Origin: DASPJL01 sp035628645
Lineage (GTDB): Bacteria; Bacteroidota; Bacteroidia; Cytophagales; Cyclobacteriaceae
Direction: 5' to 3'
Assembly: GCA_035628645.1 (NCBI GenBank)
Contig: DASPJL010000061.1
Coordinates: 1 to 60,821 of the forward strand
DNA length: 60,821 nucleotides
The stretch's first letter is position 1. Every line of letters begins with the position of its first letter. Shown one piece after another: positions 1-8,679 of this stretch. Both the position numbers and the translations under genes were made by a program. Under the pieces are notes generated by a model. The model did no database searches, was not told the origin of the DNA, and saw nothing but the letters and a program-made list of their open reading frames with translations.

Positions 1-170
1 ACAGCGATGGTGAATTGCTTAGCGTCAGGAATATTGATAAAACAGTTAGCCCTTCCGTTGTTCAATATTATGAGCGGGAAAGACGTAAACTCACCTTTAC
101 AAAAACTTCACCGGGACAAGCACCACCTACTTCAACAGGAAGAATAACCATTATCATTACCAGCAGATAA
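1..170 (+). CDS. C-terminal end of a TonB-like energy transducer (partial)
   Basis: An open frame enters from the left edge (codons in phase with position 3) and ends at TAA 168-170, giving 55 residues. The readable end has a Gly-Glu-Leu-Leu-Ser-Val turn, a central KLTFTK strand, a proline-rich loop and a final ITIII strand. That is the layout of the C-terminal domain of TonB-family proteins of Bacteroidota, which contact outer-membrane receptors in the periplasm. The stop lies 5 bp before folC, so the two are probably co-transcribed. The family call rests on a fragment and is moderate. Confidence 0.5.
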   Translation, partial: SDGELLSVRNIDKTVSPSVVQYYERERRKLTFTKTSPGQAPPTSTGRITIIITSR

Positions 171-175
171 TCTAA

Positions 176-1468
176 ATGGATTATCCCCAAGTCATTAAGT
201 ATCTTTATGAGCAATTGCCCATGTTTCAAAGAATCGGGCCTGTTGCTTTTAAAAAGAACCTGGATAATACCCTCGCGCTGTGCGCAGCGTTAGATAATCC
301 CCATCTAAAATTTAAATCCATACATATAGGCGGTACCAATGGCAAGGGAAGTTCGTCCCACATGCTGGCTGCTGTTTTTCAAAGCGCAGGATATAAAACG
401 GGCTTATACACTTCCCCCCATTTAAAAGAATTTACCGAAAGAATCAGGGTCAATGGAAATGAAATACCTCAGAAAAAGGTAATTGATTTTGTACTTAAAA
501 ATAAAAGTCTGATAGAGTCTGTAAAGCCTTCATTTTTTGAAATGACGGTAGTAATGGCGTTTGATCATTTTGCTAAAGAAGGCGTAGATGTTGCAATTAT
601 AGAAGTCGGGCTGGGAGGTCGGCTAGACTCAACCAATGTAATTCAACCTATTTGCTCCCTGATTACCAATATTGGATACGATCATCAGGCCCTGCTGGGA
701 AATACTTTGGAAGAAATCGCTTTTGAAAAGGCAGGAATTATAAAACCGGAAACCCCCATTGTTGTTTCTGAAATGCAGAAAGAAGTAAAGGAGGTCTTTG
801 AAAGGATATCAAGGGAAAGAAATGCTCCTCTTTTTTTTGGGGACTCAAAGTATAGAGTGATAAAAAAGGAGCTCAGGAATGGAAAGCTGGTAGTGGATGT
901 GTTTACTGATAAAGGAAAACTTTTTGAAGAACTTCAACTTGGTCTTTCCGCCGATTATCAGATAAAAAACTTACCTGGGGTATTGAAAACCATTGCTATT
1001 GCCAAAGATAATGGCTTTACTATAGAAATTGATGCCATCAGGAGAGGTATTATGAAGACTTCCGAGTTGACCGGACTAAAGGGACGATGGCAAAAACTCG
1101 CAGAAAAGCCATTAGTTATATGTGATACAGGGCATAATGAAGACGGTATCAGGGAAGTATTAAAACAGATAGAAAACACTCCGTACAAGAAATTGTTTAT
1201 TGTTTTCGGAACAGTTAATGACAAGGATATAAATAAAATATTAAATCTACTGCCAAAAACGGCCAGCTACTTTTTTTGTGAAGCATCTATTCCCAGAGCT
1301 TTACCCGCAACTGACCTTCAAAAGGCTGCGGAAAGGGTTGGATTAAAAGGAGAAGTTGTAAAAAATGTAAACGACGCCATAGCAGAAGCAAAAAGAAAAG
1401 CACAAGAAGAAGACTTAATTTTTGTCGGAGGTAGTAATTTTGTGGTAGCTGAAATAAATGACCTTTAA
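176..1468 (+). CDS. folC: Bifunctional folylpolyglutamate synthase / dihydrofolate synthase
   Basis: This Mur-ligase-family enzyme adds glutamate to dihydropteroate and to folates in the cytoplasm, using ATP. The P-loop GTNGKGS is at residues 53-59, and the family motif YTSPHL and a GLGGRLDSTN motif follow. The 430-residue length is normal. ATG 176 is the first in-frame start after the upstream stop and lies 5 bp from it. The stop TAA overlaps the next start as TAATG, so folC and trmB are probably translationally coupled. Confidence 0.95.
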   Translation: MDYPQVIKYLYEQLPMFQRIGPVAFKKNLDNTLALCAALDNPHLKFKSIHIGGTNGKGSSSHMLAAVFQSAGYKTGLYTSPHLKEFTERIRVNGNEIPQKKVIDFVLKNKSLIESVKPSFFEMTVVMAFDHFAKEGVDVAIIEVGLGGRLDSTNVIQPICSLITNIGYDHQALLGNTLEEIAFEKAGIIKPETPIVVSEMQKEVKEVFERISRERNAPLFFGDSKYRVIKKELRNGKLVVDVFTDKGKLFEELQLGLSADYQIKNLPGVLKTIAIAKDNGFTIEIDAIRRGIMKTSELTGLKGRWQKLAEKPLVICDTGHNEDGIREVLKQIENTPYKKLFIVFGTVNDKDINKILNLLPKTASYFFCEASIPRALPATDLQKAAERVGLKGEVVKNVNDAIAEAKRKAQEEDLIFVGGSNFVVAEINDL

Positions 1469-2124
1469 TGGCAAGACAAAAACTTAAAAGATTTGCTGAA
1501 AATGCAATAACAGAAACAGTCATAGAACCTGGGAAAGAGCTTTTCTCCTCTATAAAAGGTAATTGGTCCTCCGATTTTTTTTACAACTCTAACCCAATAA
1601 CTCTTGAATTGGGCTGTGGCTATGGAGAATATAGCGTGGGTTTGGCAAAATTGTATCCGAATAAAAACTTTGTTGGTGTGGACATTAAAGGAAGCAGGAT
1701 CTGGCAGGGAAGTACGCTGGCACGGGAAAATGGCCTGACAAATGTTGGATTTTTAAGAACAAAAATTCAGAACATTGAAAACTTTTTTGCAGAAGACGAA
1801 GTGAGTGAAATCTGGATAACCTTTCCCGATCCCAGACCGAAAAACAGGGATCGCAGAAGAAGGTTGACAAGTCCCAGGATGTTAGAAATTTATAGGAAGA
1901 TCATTGCAGCAAACGGGATAATTCATCTAAAAACAGACAGCAGAGAATTAATGGATTATACACTCGAATCGCTGTTTTCTTTAAATATAACTCCCATACA
2001 AAACACCTTTGATCTTTATAAAGAAGTCAATCATCAGGACATACATTATAACATAAAAACGAAATACGAAAACATATATCTTGCTGAAAATAAACCAATA
2101 AACTATGTAAAATTTAACTTATAG
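1468..2124 (+). CDS. trmB: tRNA (guanine-N7)-methyltransferase
   Basis: TrmB transfers a methyl group from SAM to G46 in the variable loop of tRNA. The SAM-binding motif LELGCGYGE lies at residues 46-54. The characteristic FPDPRPK motif and a basic NRDRRRR stretch follow at about 115-130, and the C-terminal half has the expected THFHLKTDS-like segment (here IIHLKTDS). Length (218 aa) is typical. The start ATG shares its A with the folC stop. Its last bases overlap the end of a broken minus-strand reading frame. Confidence 0.95.
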   Translation: MARQKLKRFAENAITETVIEPGKELFSSIKGNWSSDFFYNSNPITLELGCGYGEYSVGLAKLYPNKNFVGVDIKGSRIWQGSTLARENGLTNVGFLRTKIQNIENFFAEDEVSEIWITFPDPRPKNRDRRRRLTSPRMLEIYRKIIAANGIIHLKTDSRELMDYTLESLFSLNITPIQNTFDLYKEVNHQDIHYNIKTKYENIYLAENKPINYVKFNL

Positions 2125-2406
2125 TTTATACTCGTTAAATACCCTTGAAGTTTGTTGAACAATTATTTCCTGGCTTTTTTCAATGGTAAAATTTTTATCA
2201 TAAGAAGGACTGTATGCAATTTCTATTGTCCTGTTCAAGTCAAAATTAATGTAGGTTAAAATGGCTCTTTTAATTTTTAAAAATTAAGAGAGAATTCTAC
2301 TGGTAGCTCATCTAAGAAAAAGAAGGTGAGTTTTCTTAAATACCTCTGCAATTCCTTCATTTTTTACTTCCAATTTTTGCAAATAATGCAAAATATAAAA
2401 CATCAT
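2119..2406 (-). pseudogene. Relic of a small protein gene with two frameshifts
   Basis: No intact gene fills the 376 bp between trmB and the next gene, but the minus strand reads as about 96 codons in three overlapping frames. From ATG 2406 the first frame runs through LQKLEVKNEGIAEVF to a TGA. A second frame continues with LDELPVEFSLNF to a TAA. A third continues with NFDLNRTIEIAYSP and ends EYKL at 2119. The frame changes fall at runs of T and A and cancel, so the total length is a multiple of three. The product looks protein-like but I do not recognise its family. Confidence 0.4.
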
Positions 2407-2500
2407 AAAATTTATATCTAATTGTAGTATTTTAATTTAAAAGGAATTGTTTTGAGGTTTAGGGTCCGTTAATATTGCTCCATACCAAAATGAAAAGAAC

Positions 2501-2791
2501 GTGAAAAAATTCTTTAAAAGCCTTATCAAACCATTTCTACCCACATATGAAGTCACTTTTACCATGTATCATGTAATACCCGGTTTTCCTGTTAAAAAGA
2601 ACGACTCGAAGCATAATTTCGAAAAAGGAGAGTCAGAAAAAGCGATTGAGTTTTATAATAAAGTGGTAAATACTACCATGGTAAACAAGCTTGCGCCAAC
2701 AGAAGTAAAGCTCAGAAGAGGCAAAAAAGTAATTCAGTCAAAACAGTTTGGACCAATAAGACAGATCAAGCAATACAGAATTGTTGTCTAA
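2501..2791 (+). CDS. Conserved-looking hypothetical protein, 96 aa
   Basis: The frame begins at GTG 2501; the nearby ATG at 2490 is in another frame and stops after four codons. The protein has a basic, aliphatic N-terminus (KKFFKSLIKPFLP), a hydrophobic strand (YEVTFTMYHVIPGFPV), a charged helix containing EKAIEFYNKVV and a basic tail with KLRRGKKV. There is no signal peptide or membrane segment. I do not recognise a function. Codon use matches its neighbours, so it is probably real. It converges on the minus-strand TrpF-like gene. Confidence 0.6.
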   Translation: MKKFFKSLIKPFLPTYEVTFTMYHVIPGFPVKKNDSKHNFEKGESEKAIEFYNKVVNTTMVNKLAPTEVKLRRGKKVIQSKQFGPIRQIKQYRIVV

Positions 2792-2864
2792 TTTATATAA
2801 ATGTTAAAGTATAAATGTTGAAGTTGCAGTCATTCAACATTTATATTTTAACATTCAACATTCC

Positions 2865-3461
2865 TCAGTCTATTTCAAGCATTTCCAGAATTTCTGAAAG
2901 ACCATCAAAATCTTTTAGTCCAGGACTTATCTCATCTCCACCTTTTAGTTCAATTCCTTTGATTTTAGTATTATTTAGCAAAGTCTTGATAATAGATTTG
3001 TTCTCACCACAACTTACAATCAGCGAATGTTTAGAGGAAAATTCCTTTATGTTTCTGATTTCTTCTTTTGAAAAGGTTTCATTATTTCCTTCAACCAGAT
3101 AATAATGAATGTGGTCATGAACAGGAGGAGAGACCATTTCATTTATATTCAATTTATAAATAAAAGGTTTTTCAAGTGATGATAATTTTTGGAGTATCTC
3201 GATGTTTTTTACCTCCAGATAATTGAATTTATATTCTTTCAAAAGCTCTAGAACCTCTTCAATAGGGCAGTCTTCTATTTCAGCAACCGTTTTTACTCCC
3301 GTAACCCATCCGGTAATCTCTTTGTATTGCAAAGGCGACACATAATTGGGATGCCGTTTATCCATACAAAAACCAATTAAATCAACGCCCATACCTGCAC
3401 AATATCTTGCATCACTTAAATTATTGATGGAGCTTATTTTTACAAACGTGCTTAGTGCCAT
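2865..3461 (-). CDS. TrpF-like (phosphoribosylanthranilate isomerase-related) barrel, probably not a standard isomerase
   Basis: The N-terminus (FVKISSINNLSDARYCAGMG, then DLIGFCM) aligns with the start of TrpF barrels, and the C-terminus (ELKGGDEISPGLKDFDGL) matches the phosphate-binding end of TrpF. Two catalytic positions are altered: the KICG motif is KISS (Ser10 in place of the general-base Cys), and the usual acidic LDT-type strand reads LVEG. No other trp genes are nearby. The family relation is fairly clear. Anthranilate-pathway activity is doubtful, and a non-catalytic or different role is more likely. The 198-aa length is normal for TrpF. Confidence 0.7.
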   Translation of the reverse strand: MALSTFVKISSINNLSDARYCAGMGVDLIGFCMDKRHPNYVSPLQYKEITGWVTGVKTVAEIEDCPIEEVLELLKEYKFNYLEVKNIEILQKLSSLEKPFIYKLNINEMVSPPVHDHIHYYLVEGNNETFSKEEIRNIKEFSSKHSLIVSCGENKSIIKTLLNNTKIKGIELKGGDEISPGLKDFDGLSEILEMLEID

Positions 3462-3557
3462 ATTTTTAATTTCAAACGATTGCGTTCCTTAGTTAAAACG
3501 AACAAAATAAAATTTTAAAGCGTTATCCTATAACCTTACCAAAAGGGATTTATAATT

Positions 3558-3565
3558 TATATTTG
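3558..3565 (+). promoter_or_regulatory. -7 promoter element of the thioredoxin gene
   Basis: TATATTTG matches the Bacteroidota -7 consensus TAnnTTTG and lies 19 bp before ATG 3585. No clear TTG -33 box is seen upstream, where the nearest match is TTA. The leader would be about a dozen bases long. Confidence 0.5.
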
Positions 3566-3584
3566 CTGAAAATTAACAAAAAAA

Positions 3585-3902
3585 ATGGCTGTAGAACTAG
3601 TAAATGATTCTGATTTTGAATCTAAATTAAAAGAAAACAATAAAGTTGTTGTAAAATATTATGCTGATTGGTGCGGTAGCTGCCGTTTATTTGCTCCTAA
3701 GTTTAAGAGACTTTCATCAGATCCTCGTTTTGAGGGCACAGTTTTCCTTGACGTAAATGCTGAAACCAGTCCACTCGCAAGAAAAATTGCTGGTGTCACT
3801 ACTTTACCATATTTTGGAGTATTCAAAGATGGAAAACTAGTAGATTCAATATCTTCAAGTAAAGAAGAGGCGGTAGTAGAGTTAATCCAAAAATTAAATT
3901 AA
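3585..3902 (+). CDS. Thioredoxin-family protein
   Basis: This is a 105-residue single-domain thioredoxin fold protein without a signal peptide, so it is cytoplasmic. The redox motif is WCGSC (Cys30 and Cys33), a variant of the usual WCGPC, and the cis-proline loop is TTLPYF (Pro75). It should act as a thiol-disulfide reductant. A DUF6952-type gene follows 190 bp downstream in the same direction, a pairing I recall from other Bacteroidota. It has its own promoter. Confidence 0.85.
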   Translation: MAVELVNDSDFESKLKENNKVVVKYYADWCGSCRLFAPKFKRLSSDPRFEGTVFLDVNAETSPLARKIAGVTTLPYFGVFKDGKLVDSISSSKEEAVVELIQKLN

Positions 3903-4092
3903 ATACAACAACCCTTTATACTTAACCTTTTATTGCCAATCCATTTATAACTAAAAACTCGTAAATACATAAATTTACTATTCATCAGAGCTTTTTTAAG
4001 CTGGCAAATGTCAATAAATAAAAATCATAAATTTTAAGTATAGCGCAGAAGGATATAGATGACTGCAATTACAAGGTACCTAAACTACTACA

Positions 4093-4335
4093 ATGAAAAT
4101 TCCTGTTATTAAAAAATTAGTTGAAATAGAATCTAATGAGAATCTGCTAAAAGCCGAAGAGGCTTTATTGAACGAAGAATCGTTGGAGATAACTGTTGAA
4201 GGAGACGATGAAGGGGAACAATTGACCCATATTATCGCTGCCAGATGGATTCAGGAAAAGATGAAAGAAGATAATATGGATTTTAAAGCTGCCTTAAGAG
4301 AGTATACAAAAAAGGTTAGAGAATCCATTAATTAG
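4093..4335 (+). CDS. Small acidic conserved protein (DUF6952-like)
   Basis: An 80-residue acidic protein starts MKIPVIKKLVE and contains GDDEGEQLTHIIAARWI, a signature I associate with the DUF6952 family of Bacteroidota that is often encoded beside thioredoxin or peroxiredoxin genes. No membrane segment, cysteine or metal motif is present. Its biochemical role is unknown, and a link to thiol redox control is inferred only from position. A hairpin follows immediately. Confidence 0.65.
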   Translation: MKIPVIKKLVEIESNENLLKAEEALLNEESLEITVEGDDEGEQLTHIIAARWIQEKMKEDNMDFKAALREYTKKVRESIN

Positions 4336-4358
4336 CTTAACCTAAAGATTGTTAAGCT
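4334..4358 (+). terminator. Hairpin after the DUF6952-like gene
   Basis: AGCTTAAC (4334-4341) and GTTAAGCT (4351-4358) form a perfect 8-bp stem with a 9-base loop, followed by TTTTG. It sits directly on the stop codon and looks like a weak intrinsic terminator separating this gene from mnmA. Confidence 0.5.
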
Positions 4359-4389
4359 TTTGATGTAATGAGTGAGGTAATTTTAACAA

Positions 4390-4418
4390 TTGCCTTAAAA
4401 TTTTATTTTATAAGTTTG
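4390..4418 (+). promoter_or_regulatory. Promoter of mnmA
   Basis: TTG (4390-4392), an 18-bp spacer and TAAGTTTG (4411-4418) fit the Bacteroidota promoter consensus. Transcription would begin near 4425, which favours ATG 4466 over the TTG at 4439 as the start of mnmA. Confidence 0.65.
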
Positions 4419-4465
4419 ATTTACTATGTGATAAAGGCTTGTTCTTTATTCATAATTTAAATGCT

Positions 4466-5584
4466 ATGAGCAAACACGGAAGAATATTGGTGGCAATGAG
4501 CGGAGGAATAGACAGTTCTTTAGCAGCTGTAATGCTTCATGAAGAAGGATATGAAGTTATTGGAATGACAATGAAAACCTGGGACTATGCATCCTCCGGA
4601 TCGAGTAAAAAGGAAACCGGCTGTTGTAGCCTGGATTCTATTAATGACGCCAGAAATATTGCAGTAAACCTAGGGTTCCCTCATTATATTTTAGACATAA
4701 GGGATGAATTTGGCGATTATGTAATCAATCACTTTACTGATGAGTACATGGCTGGGCGAACTCCAAACCCCTGTGTATTATGTAATACACATATTAAATG
4801 GGATGCGTTACTAAAAAGAGCAGATAAGCTTGACTGTGAACATATTGCTACAGGACATTATGCAAGAATACGGGAAGAGCAAGGCAGGTATGTTATTTCC
4901 AAGGGATTGGATGAAAACAAGGATCAATCCTATGCACTTTGGGGAATATCTCAGCAAAGCCTGAGCAGAACGATATTTCCATTGGGCGAGTTAAAAAAGA
5001 CTCAGATAAAGGAAATGGCAGTAGAAAAAGGTTTCTTTGAACTGGCCAATAAATCAGAGTCTTATGAAATATGTTTTGTTCCGGACAATGATTACCGAGG
5101 ATTTCTAAAGAGAAGAAAGCCTGGAATAGAACAAGAAGTAGATGGAGGAGAATTTGTATTGGAAGATGGAACAGTTGTAGGGCAACATTCCGGTTATCCT
5201 TTTTATACAGTCGGTCAAAGAAAAGGATTAGGCATCGCTTTAGGTTACCCAGTTTATGTTACTGAAATTCAGAAAGAAAAAAATAGAGTTGTATTGGGAA
5301 CCATAGGAGATCTTTCCAGGGATGGCATGTGGGTAAATAAGTTAAATATGGTAAAATATTCATCTGTGGAAAATCCATTGCAGACAGTTACTAAGGTGCG
5401 CTATAATGATAGTGGCGCTCCTGCATTAATTCAACAGGAAGGAGATAGAATAAAAGTATTATTTAATCGAGGAGTAAATGCCATTGCTCCCGGACAAGCT
5501 GCCGTTTTTTATGAAGGTGAAGATGTGATTGGCGGAGGATGGATCTTATCTAGCTTTAAGCAAAATGAAAAAGAACTTTTATAA
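4466..5584 (+). CDS. mnmA: tRNA 2-thiouridylase MnmA
   Basis: MnmA puts sulfur on U34 of Glu, Gln and Lys tRNAs, using ATP and a sulfur relay. The PP-loop SGGIDSS is at residues 12-18. The catalytic cysteines fit the family: Cys103 in NPCVLCN and Cys203 in YEICFVP. The TGHYAR motif is also present. ATG 4466 is chosen because MSKHGRILVAMSGG is the usual N-terminus; an upstream TTG at 4439 is in frame but less likely. The 372-aa length is normal. The last 20 bp overlap the following lipoprotein gene, so the two are coupled. Confidence 0.95.
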   Translation: MSKHGRILVAMSGGIDSSLAAVMLHEEGYEVIGMTMKTWDYASSGSSKKETGCCSLDSINDARNIAVNLGFPHYILDIRDEFGDYVINHFTDEYMAGRTPNPCVLCNTHIKWDALLKRADKLDCEHIATGHYARIREEQGRYVISKGLDENKDQSYALWGISQQSLSRTIFPLGELKKTQIKEMAVEKGFFELANKSESYEICFVPDNDYRGFLKRRKPGIEQEVDGGEFVLEDGTVVGQHSGYPFYTVGQRKGLGIALGYPVYVTEIQKEKNRVVLGTIGDLSRDGMWVNKLNMVKYSSVENPLQTVTKVRYNDSGAPALIQQEGDRIKVLFNRGVNAIAPGQAAVFYEGEDVIGGGWILSSFKQNEKELL

Positions 5585-6266
5585 TTTCCTGATTTTCCTG
5601 TTAAGCATTGGGATCATTTCTTGTGAAACAAAGGAAATAATTCCTTCCGACACGTTGGAAGGCGAAGAATATTTCCCGCTGGGAAAGGGCGCTTATACTG
5701 TTTACAAAGTAACTGAAACTAAATACTCCATAGTTTCAGGCAATGAAACCCGGGAATATTTTTTAAAAGAAGTGGTAGCAGATTCGGCGTCAGATGATTT
5801 TAATAATCTGGTATATAGGATTGAAAGATTTAGTAAAGACAACGAAGAAGATCCGTGGGATCTTGACTCTGTCTGGACGGCAAGGAAAAGCGGAAATCAG
5901 TTTATTAAAGTAGAAAACAATATTGAATTTGTTAAGCTGGTTATACCGGTCAAAGAAGGTAAAGAATGGAATGGTAATGCGTTTAATAGCCGGGAAAAGG
6001 AAACTTATAGAATGGAAATGGTTCATCAGCCTCTCTTGCTCAACGACATACAGTTTGACAGCACTTTGACTCAAATTCAAAAGATGGACTCAAACGTTGT
6101 CGCCCAGGATTTTAGAACAGAAATTTACGCAAAGGGTGTAGGATTGATATATAAAAAGTTTATAGTAACCACCAATCATCAGGAAAATGGGTCCATTGTT
6201 TTTCCCATAAAAATCGATAACGGAATTGATCTCACACAAACGATTATCGAATATGGGACGGAATAA
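5565..6266 (+). CDS. Predicted lipoprotein, 233 aa
   Basis: The N-terminus is a lipoprotein signal: MKKNFYNF, a hydrophobic stretch, then a lipobox ending IISC with Cys20. The mature part is rich in beta strands and acidic residues (EEYFPLGKGAYTVYKV near its start), as in many cell-surface or periplasmic lipoproteins of Bacteroidota. I recognise no catalytic motif. It overlaps mnmA by 20 bp and the subtilisin gene by 14 bp, so the three form one transcription unit. A link to the secreted protease is only suggested by this overlap. Confidence 0.75.
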   Translation: MKKNFYNFLIFLLSIGIISCETKEIIPSDTLEGEEYFPLGKGAYTVYKVTETKYSIVSGNETREYFLKEVVADSASDDFNNLVYRIERFSKDNEEDPWDLDSVWTARKSGNQFIKVENNIEFVKLVIPVKEGKEWNGNAFNSREKETYRMEMVHQPLLLNDIQFDSTLTQIQKMDSNVVAQDFRTEIYAKGVGLIYKKFIVTTNHQENGSIVFPIKIDNGIDLTQTIIEYGTE

Positions 6267-7887
6267 ATCATTAATATCATTCATTTTTATTCTCTCTTTT
6301 TTTTCCTTTCTTCCGGTTGATGCCCAGCGTTACTTTATATACTTAGAGGACAAAAATGGGTCTGAATATAGTCTTGAACGACCTCATGATTTTTTGACTG
6401 AAAAAGCCATACAAAGGAGATTAAAACAAAATATAGCTGTTACCGAAAGAGATTTGCCGGTTTCCACAAATTATATTGATCAAATTAAGTCCGAGGGAGG
6501 GAAAGTAGTTTTTAAATCCAGGTGGTTAAACGGCGTCCTGGTTGAAGCAAGTGAAGAAGTTTATGCAAAAATTAAAGCGCTTCCATTCGTAAAAGAAGAT
6601 CAGGATCTCTCTTTCAAAAGGAAGAGAGTTGCATCAAAAGGAAAGAGCAGTTTAAAATCATACAAAAGTTTTGAGGAAGATTATGGAACTTCCCTTTTAC
6701 AAAATCAAATGCTGGGCATTGATGCTATGCATGAAGATGGTTATTATGGAGAGGGGATCACGATTGCCGTATTAGATGCCGGCTTTTATAAAGCAAATGA
6801 ATTTTCATTATTTGACTCACTGTTTAAAAATGGCAGAGTGGTAGCAACATATGACTTTGTAAACAGAGAAAAAGAGGTCTTTGAGGATGACTCTCATGGA
6901 ATGCAAGTGCTTTCTGTTATGAGTGGTTATACTTCAGGAGGGCTGATAGGAGGCGCTTATAAATCAGATTATGTCTTGTTAAAGACTGAAGAAGTAGGCA
7001 CGGAAACGAGAGAGGAAGAAATATTCTGGCTCGCAGGAGCAGAATTCGCTGATAGTTTGGGGGCGGATATCTTAACTTCTTCTCTTGGCTATAACACCTT
7101 TGATAATCCTGATGATAACTATACTTATGCTGATTTGGACGGCAATACGGCCTTGATTACCAAAGCAGCAGACCACGCAGCATCTGTTGGAATGTTGGTA
7201 GTGGTAAGTGTAGGAAATGAAGGCAACGATTCGTGGGGAACTTTAACATTACCAGCAGATGGAGATTCAGTTTTAGCAGTCGGCGCTGTAAATGACAAAG
7301 GCGAATATGCTACTTTCAGTTCCAGGGGTAATACCGCTGACAACAGAATTAAACCTGAAGTAGTCGCCTTGGGCGTAGGAACAGTAGTTGGAAATAGTTT
7401 CGGAGGCATTTCCAAAAACAACGGGACCTCTTTCTCTTCTCCTCTTATTGCTGCCTTAGCTGCGGGACTTTGGGAAGCTTTTCCTGACCTTACGAATATG
7501 GAGCTAATGGAACTGATTAAAAAGTCGGGTAATAATGCGCAAAGCCCGGATAGTTTGTTTGGCTATGGCATTCCCAATTATTTAGCAGCTAAAAAACTCC
7601 AGATCAATGGAATCGAAGATATTGTAAAAGGTGAAACATTAGTTTTTCCTAATCCCCTGGATGAGTCTTTTCTGATTGTTAAGGATAGCAATTTTAATGA
7701 TTCAGAAATTGTTAAAGTAAATATTTACTCGTCGAATCTTAAACTATTCAGGAATAGCTTGTTAATGGTAAAAAATAAGCAAATCATTCTTAGCGAAAGC
7801 TTTTTAAATTCTCTTATTCCAGGGACCTATTTTATAAGAATAGAATCAAAGAATGAAACAATTTTCAGAAAGATTATAAAGCAATAA
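6253..7887 (+). CDS. Secreted subtilisin-like serine protease (S8) with T9SS sorting domain
   Basis: ATG 6253 gives a signal peptide ending near VDAQ, a propeptide-like segment, then an S8 catalytic domain. The triad is visible: Asp175 in AVLDAGF, His215 in DSHGMQV and Ser393 in NGTSFSSP, with the oxyanion Asn in SVGNEGND. The last 80 residues begin VFPNPLD and end in a basic tail (FRKIIKQ), the type A sorting domain that sends proteins out through the T9SS. Total length is 544 aa. It overlaps the lipoprotein gene by 14 bp. Its substrate is unknown. Confidence 0.9.
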   Translation: MGRNKSLISFIFILSFFSFLPVDAQRYFIYLEDKNGSEYSLERPHDFLTEKAIQRRLKQNIAVTERDLPVSTNYIDQIKSEGGKVVFKSRWLNGVLVEASEEVYAKIKALPFVKEDQDLSFKRKRVASKGKSSLKSYKSFEEDYGTSLLQNQMLGIDAMHEDGYYGEGITIAVLDAGFYKANEFSLFDSLFKNGRVVATYDFVNREKEVFEDDSHGMQVLSVMSGYTSGGLIGGAYKSDYVLLKTEEVGTETREEEIFWLAGAEFADSLGADILTSSLGYNTFDNPDDNYTYADLDGNTALITKAADHAASVGMLVVVSVGNEGNDSWGTLTLPADGDSVLAVGAVNDKGEYATFSSRGNTADNRIKPEVVALGVGTVVGNSFGGISKNNGTSFSSPLIAALAAGLWEAFPDLTNMELMELIKKSGNNAQSPDSLFGYGIPNYLAAKKLQINGIEDIVKGETLVFPNPLDESFLIVKDSNFNDSEIVKVNIYSSNLKLFRNSLLMVKNKQIILSESFLNSLIPGTYFIRIESKNETIFRKIIKQ

Positions 7888-7919
7888 GCAGATTTTTTTT
7901 ATAAATAAAACAACCTGAC

Positions 7920-8594
7920 ATGAACCATATAGTTGCGCCTTCAATTCTTGCTGCGGATTTTGGAAATCTACAAAGAGACGTTGAAATGATCAATCAAAGT
8001 GAAGCCGATTGGATACATGTAGACATTATGGATGGCGTATTTGTTCCCAATATATCCTTTGGTTTTCCAGTGTTTGAAGCAATCAAAAAACATTCAAAAA
8101 AGCCGCTGGATACTCATCTGATGATCCAACATCCCGAAAATTATGTAGATGGCTTTATAAAAGCGGGCTCTTCAAACATTACGGTTCATTATGAAGCAAC
8201 AGTTCATCTTCACCGACTTGTTCACCATATCAAAGATCAGGGAATAACCGCCGGAGTGGCTCTTAATCCCCATACCCCCATATCATTTTTAGAAGATATT
8301 ATTCAGGACGTTGATCTGGTATTAATTATGTCGGTAAATCCTGGATTTGGAGGACAAAAATTTATAGAGCATACCTATGCTAAAATTCAGGAACTTAAGA
8401 ATCTTATTTTAAGGAAAAAATCAAAAGCGTTAATTGAAATTGACGGAGGTGTAAATCAGGAAAACGCACCCAAACTGCTGGCATCAGGGGCCGATGTTCT
8501 GGTTGCGGGAAATTTTGTTTTTTCCTCCGACCACCCTGCGGCAACAATTAAGGATTTAAAGAAATTGGATGTAGCGCGGACCTTTCAGGTTTAA
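7920..8594 (+). CDS. rpe: Ribulose-phosphate 3-epimerase
   Basis: This TIM-barrel enzyme interconverts ribulose 5-phosphate and xylulose 5-phosphate in the pentose-phosphate pathway. The N-terminus APSILAADFGNL, the metal-binding HVDIMDG with FVPNIS, the DTHLM strand, the MSVNPGFGGQKF loop and the IDGGV phosphate-site motif are all intact. The 224-aa length is normal. It follows the protease gene by 32 bp and converges on a minus-strand membrane-protein gene. Confidence 0.95.
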   Translation: MNHIVAPSILAADFGNLQRDVEMINQSEADWIHVDIMDGVFVPNISFGFPVFEAIKKHSKKPLDTHLMIQHPENYVDGFIKAGSSNITVHYEATVHLHRLVHHIKDQGITAGVALNPHTPISFLEDIIQDVDLVLIMSVNPGFGGQKFIEHTYAKIQELKNLILRKKSKALIEIDGGVNQENAPKLLASGADVLVAGNFVFSSDHPAATIKDLKKLDVARTFQV

Positions 8595-8679
8595 TTTTTG
8601 AAGATTGGATGGAAATAATCCTCGTACAAGAACAAGATTTTCCATTACAGACGGGACGACACTACAAAGTCCCTGAAGG

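Noticed and set aside
2815..3102. 95-codon plus-strand frame opposite the TrpF-like gene
   Set aside because: It is antisense to a clear family member and its Ser/Ile/Leu-rich translation has no protein character.
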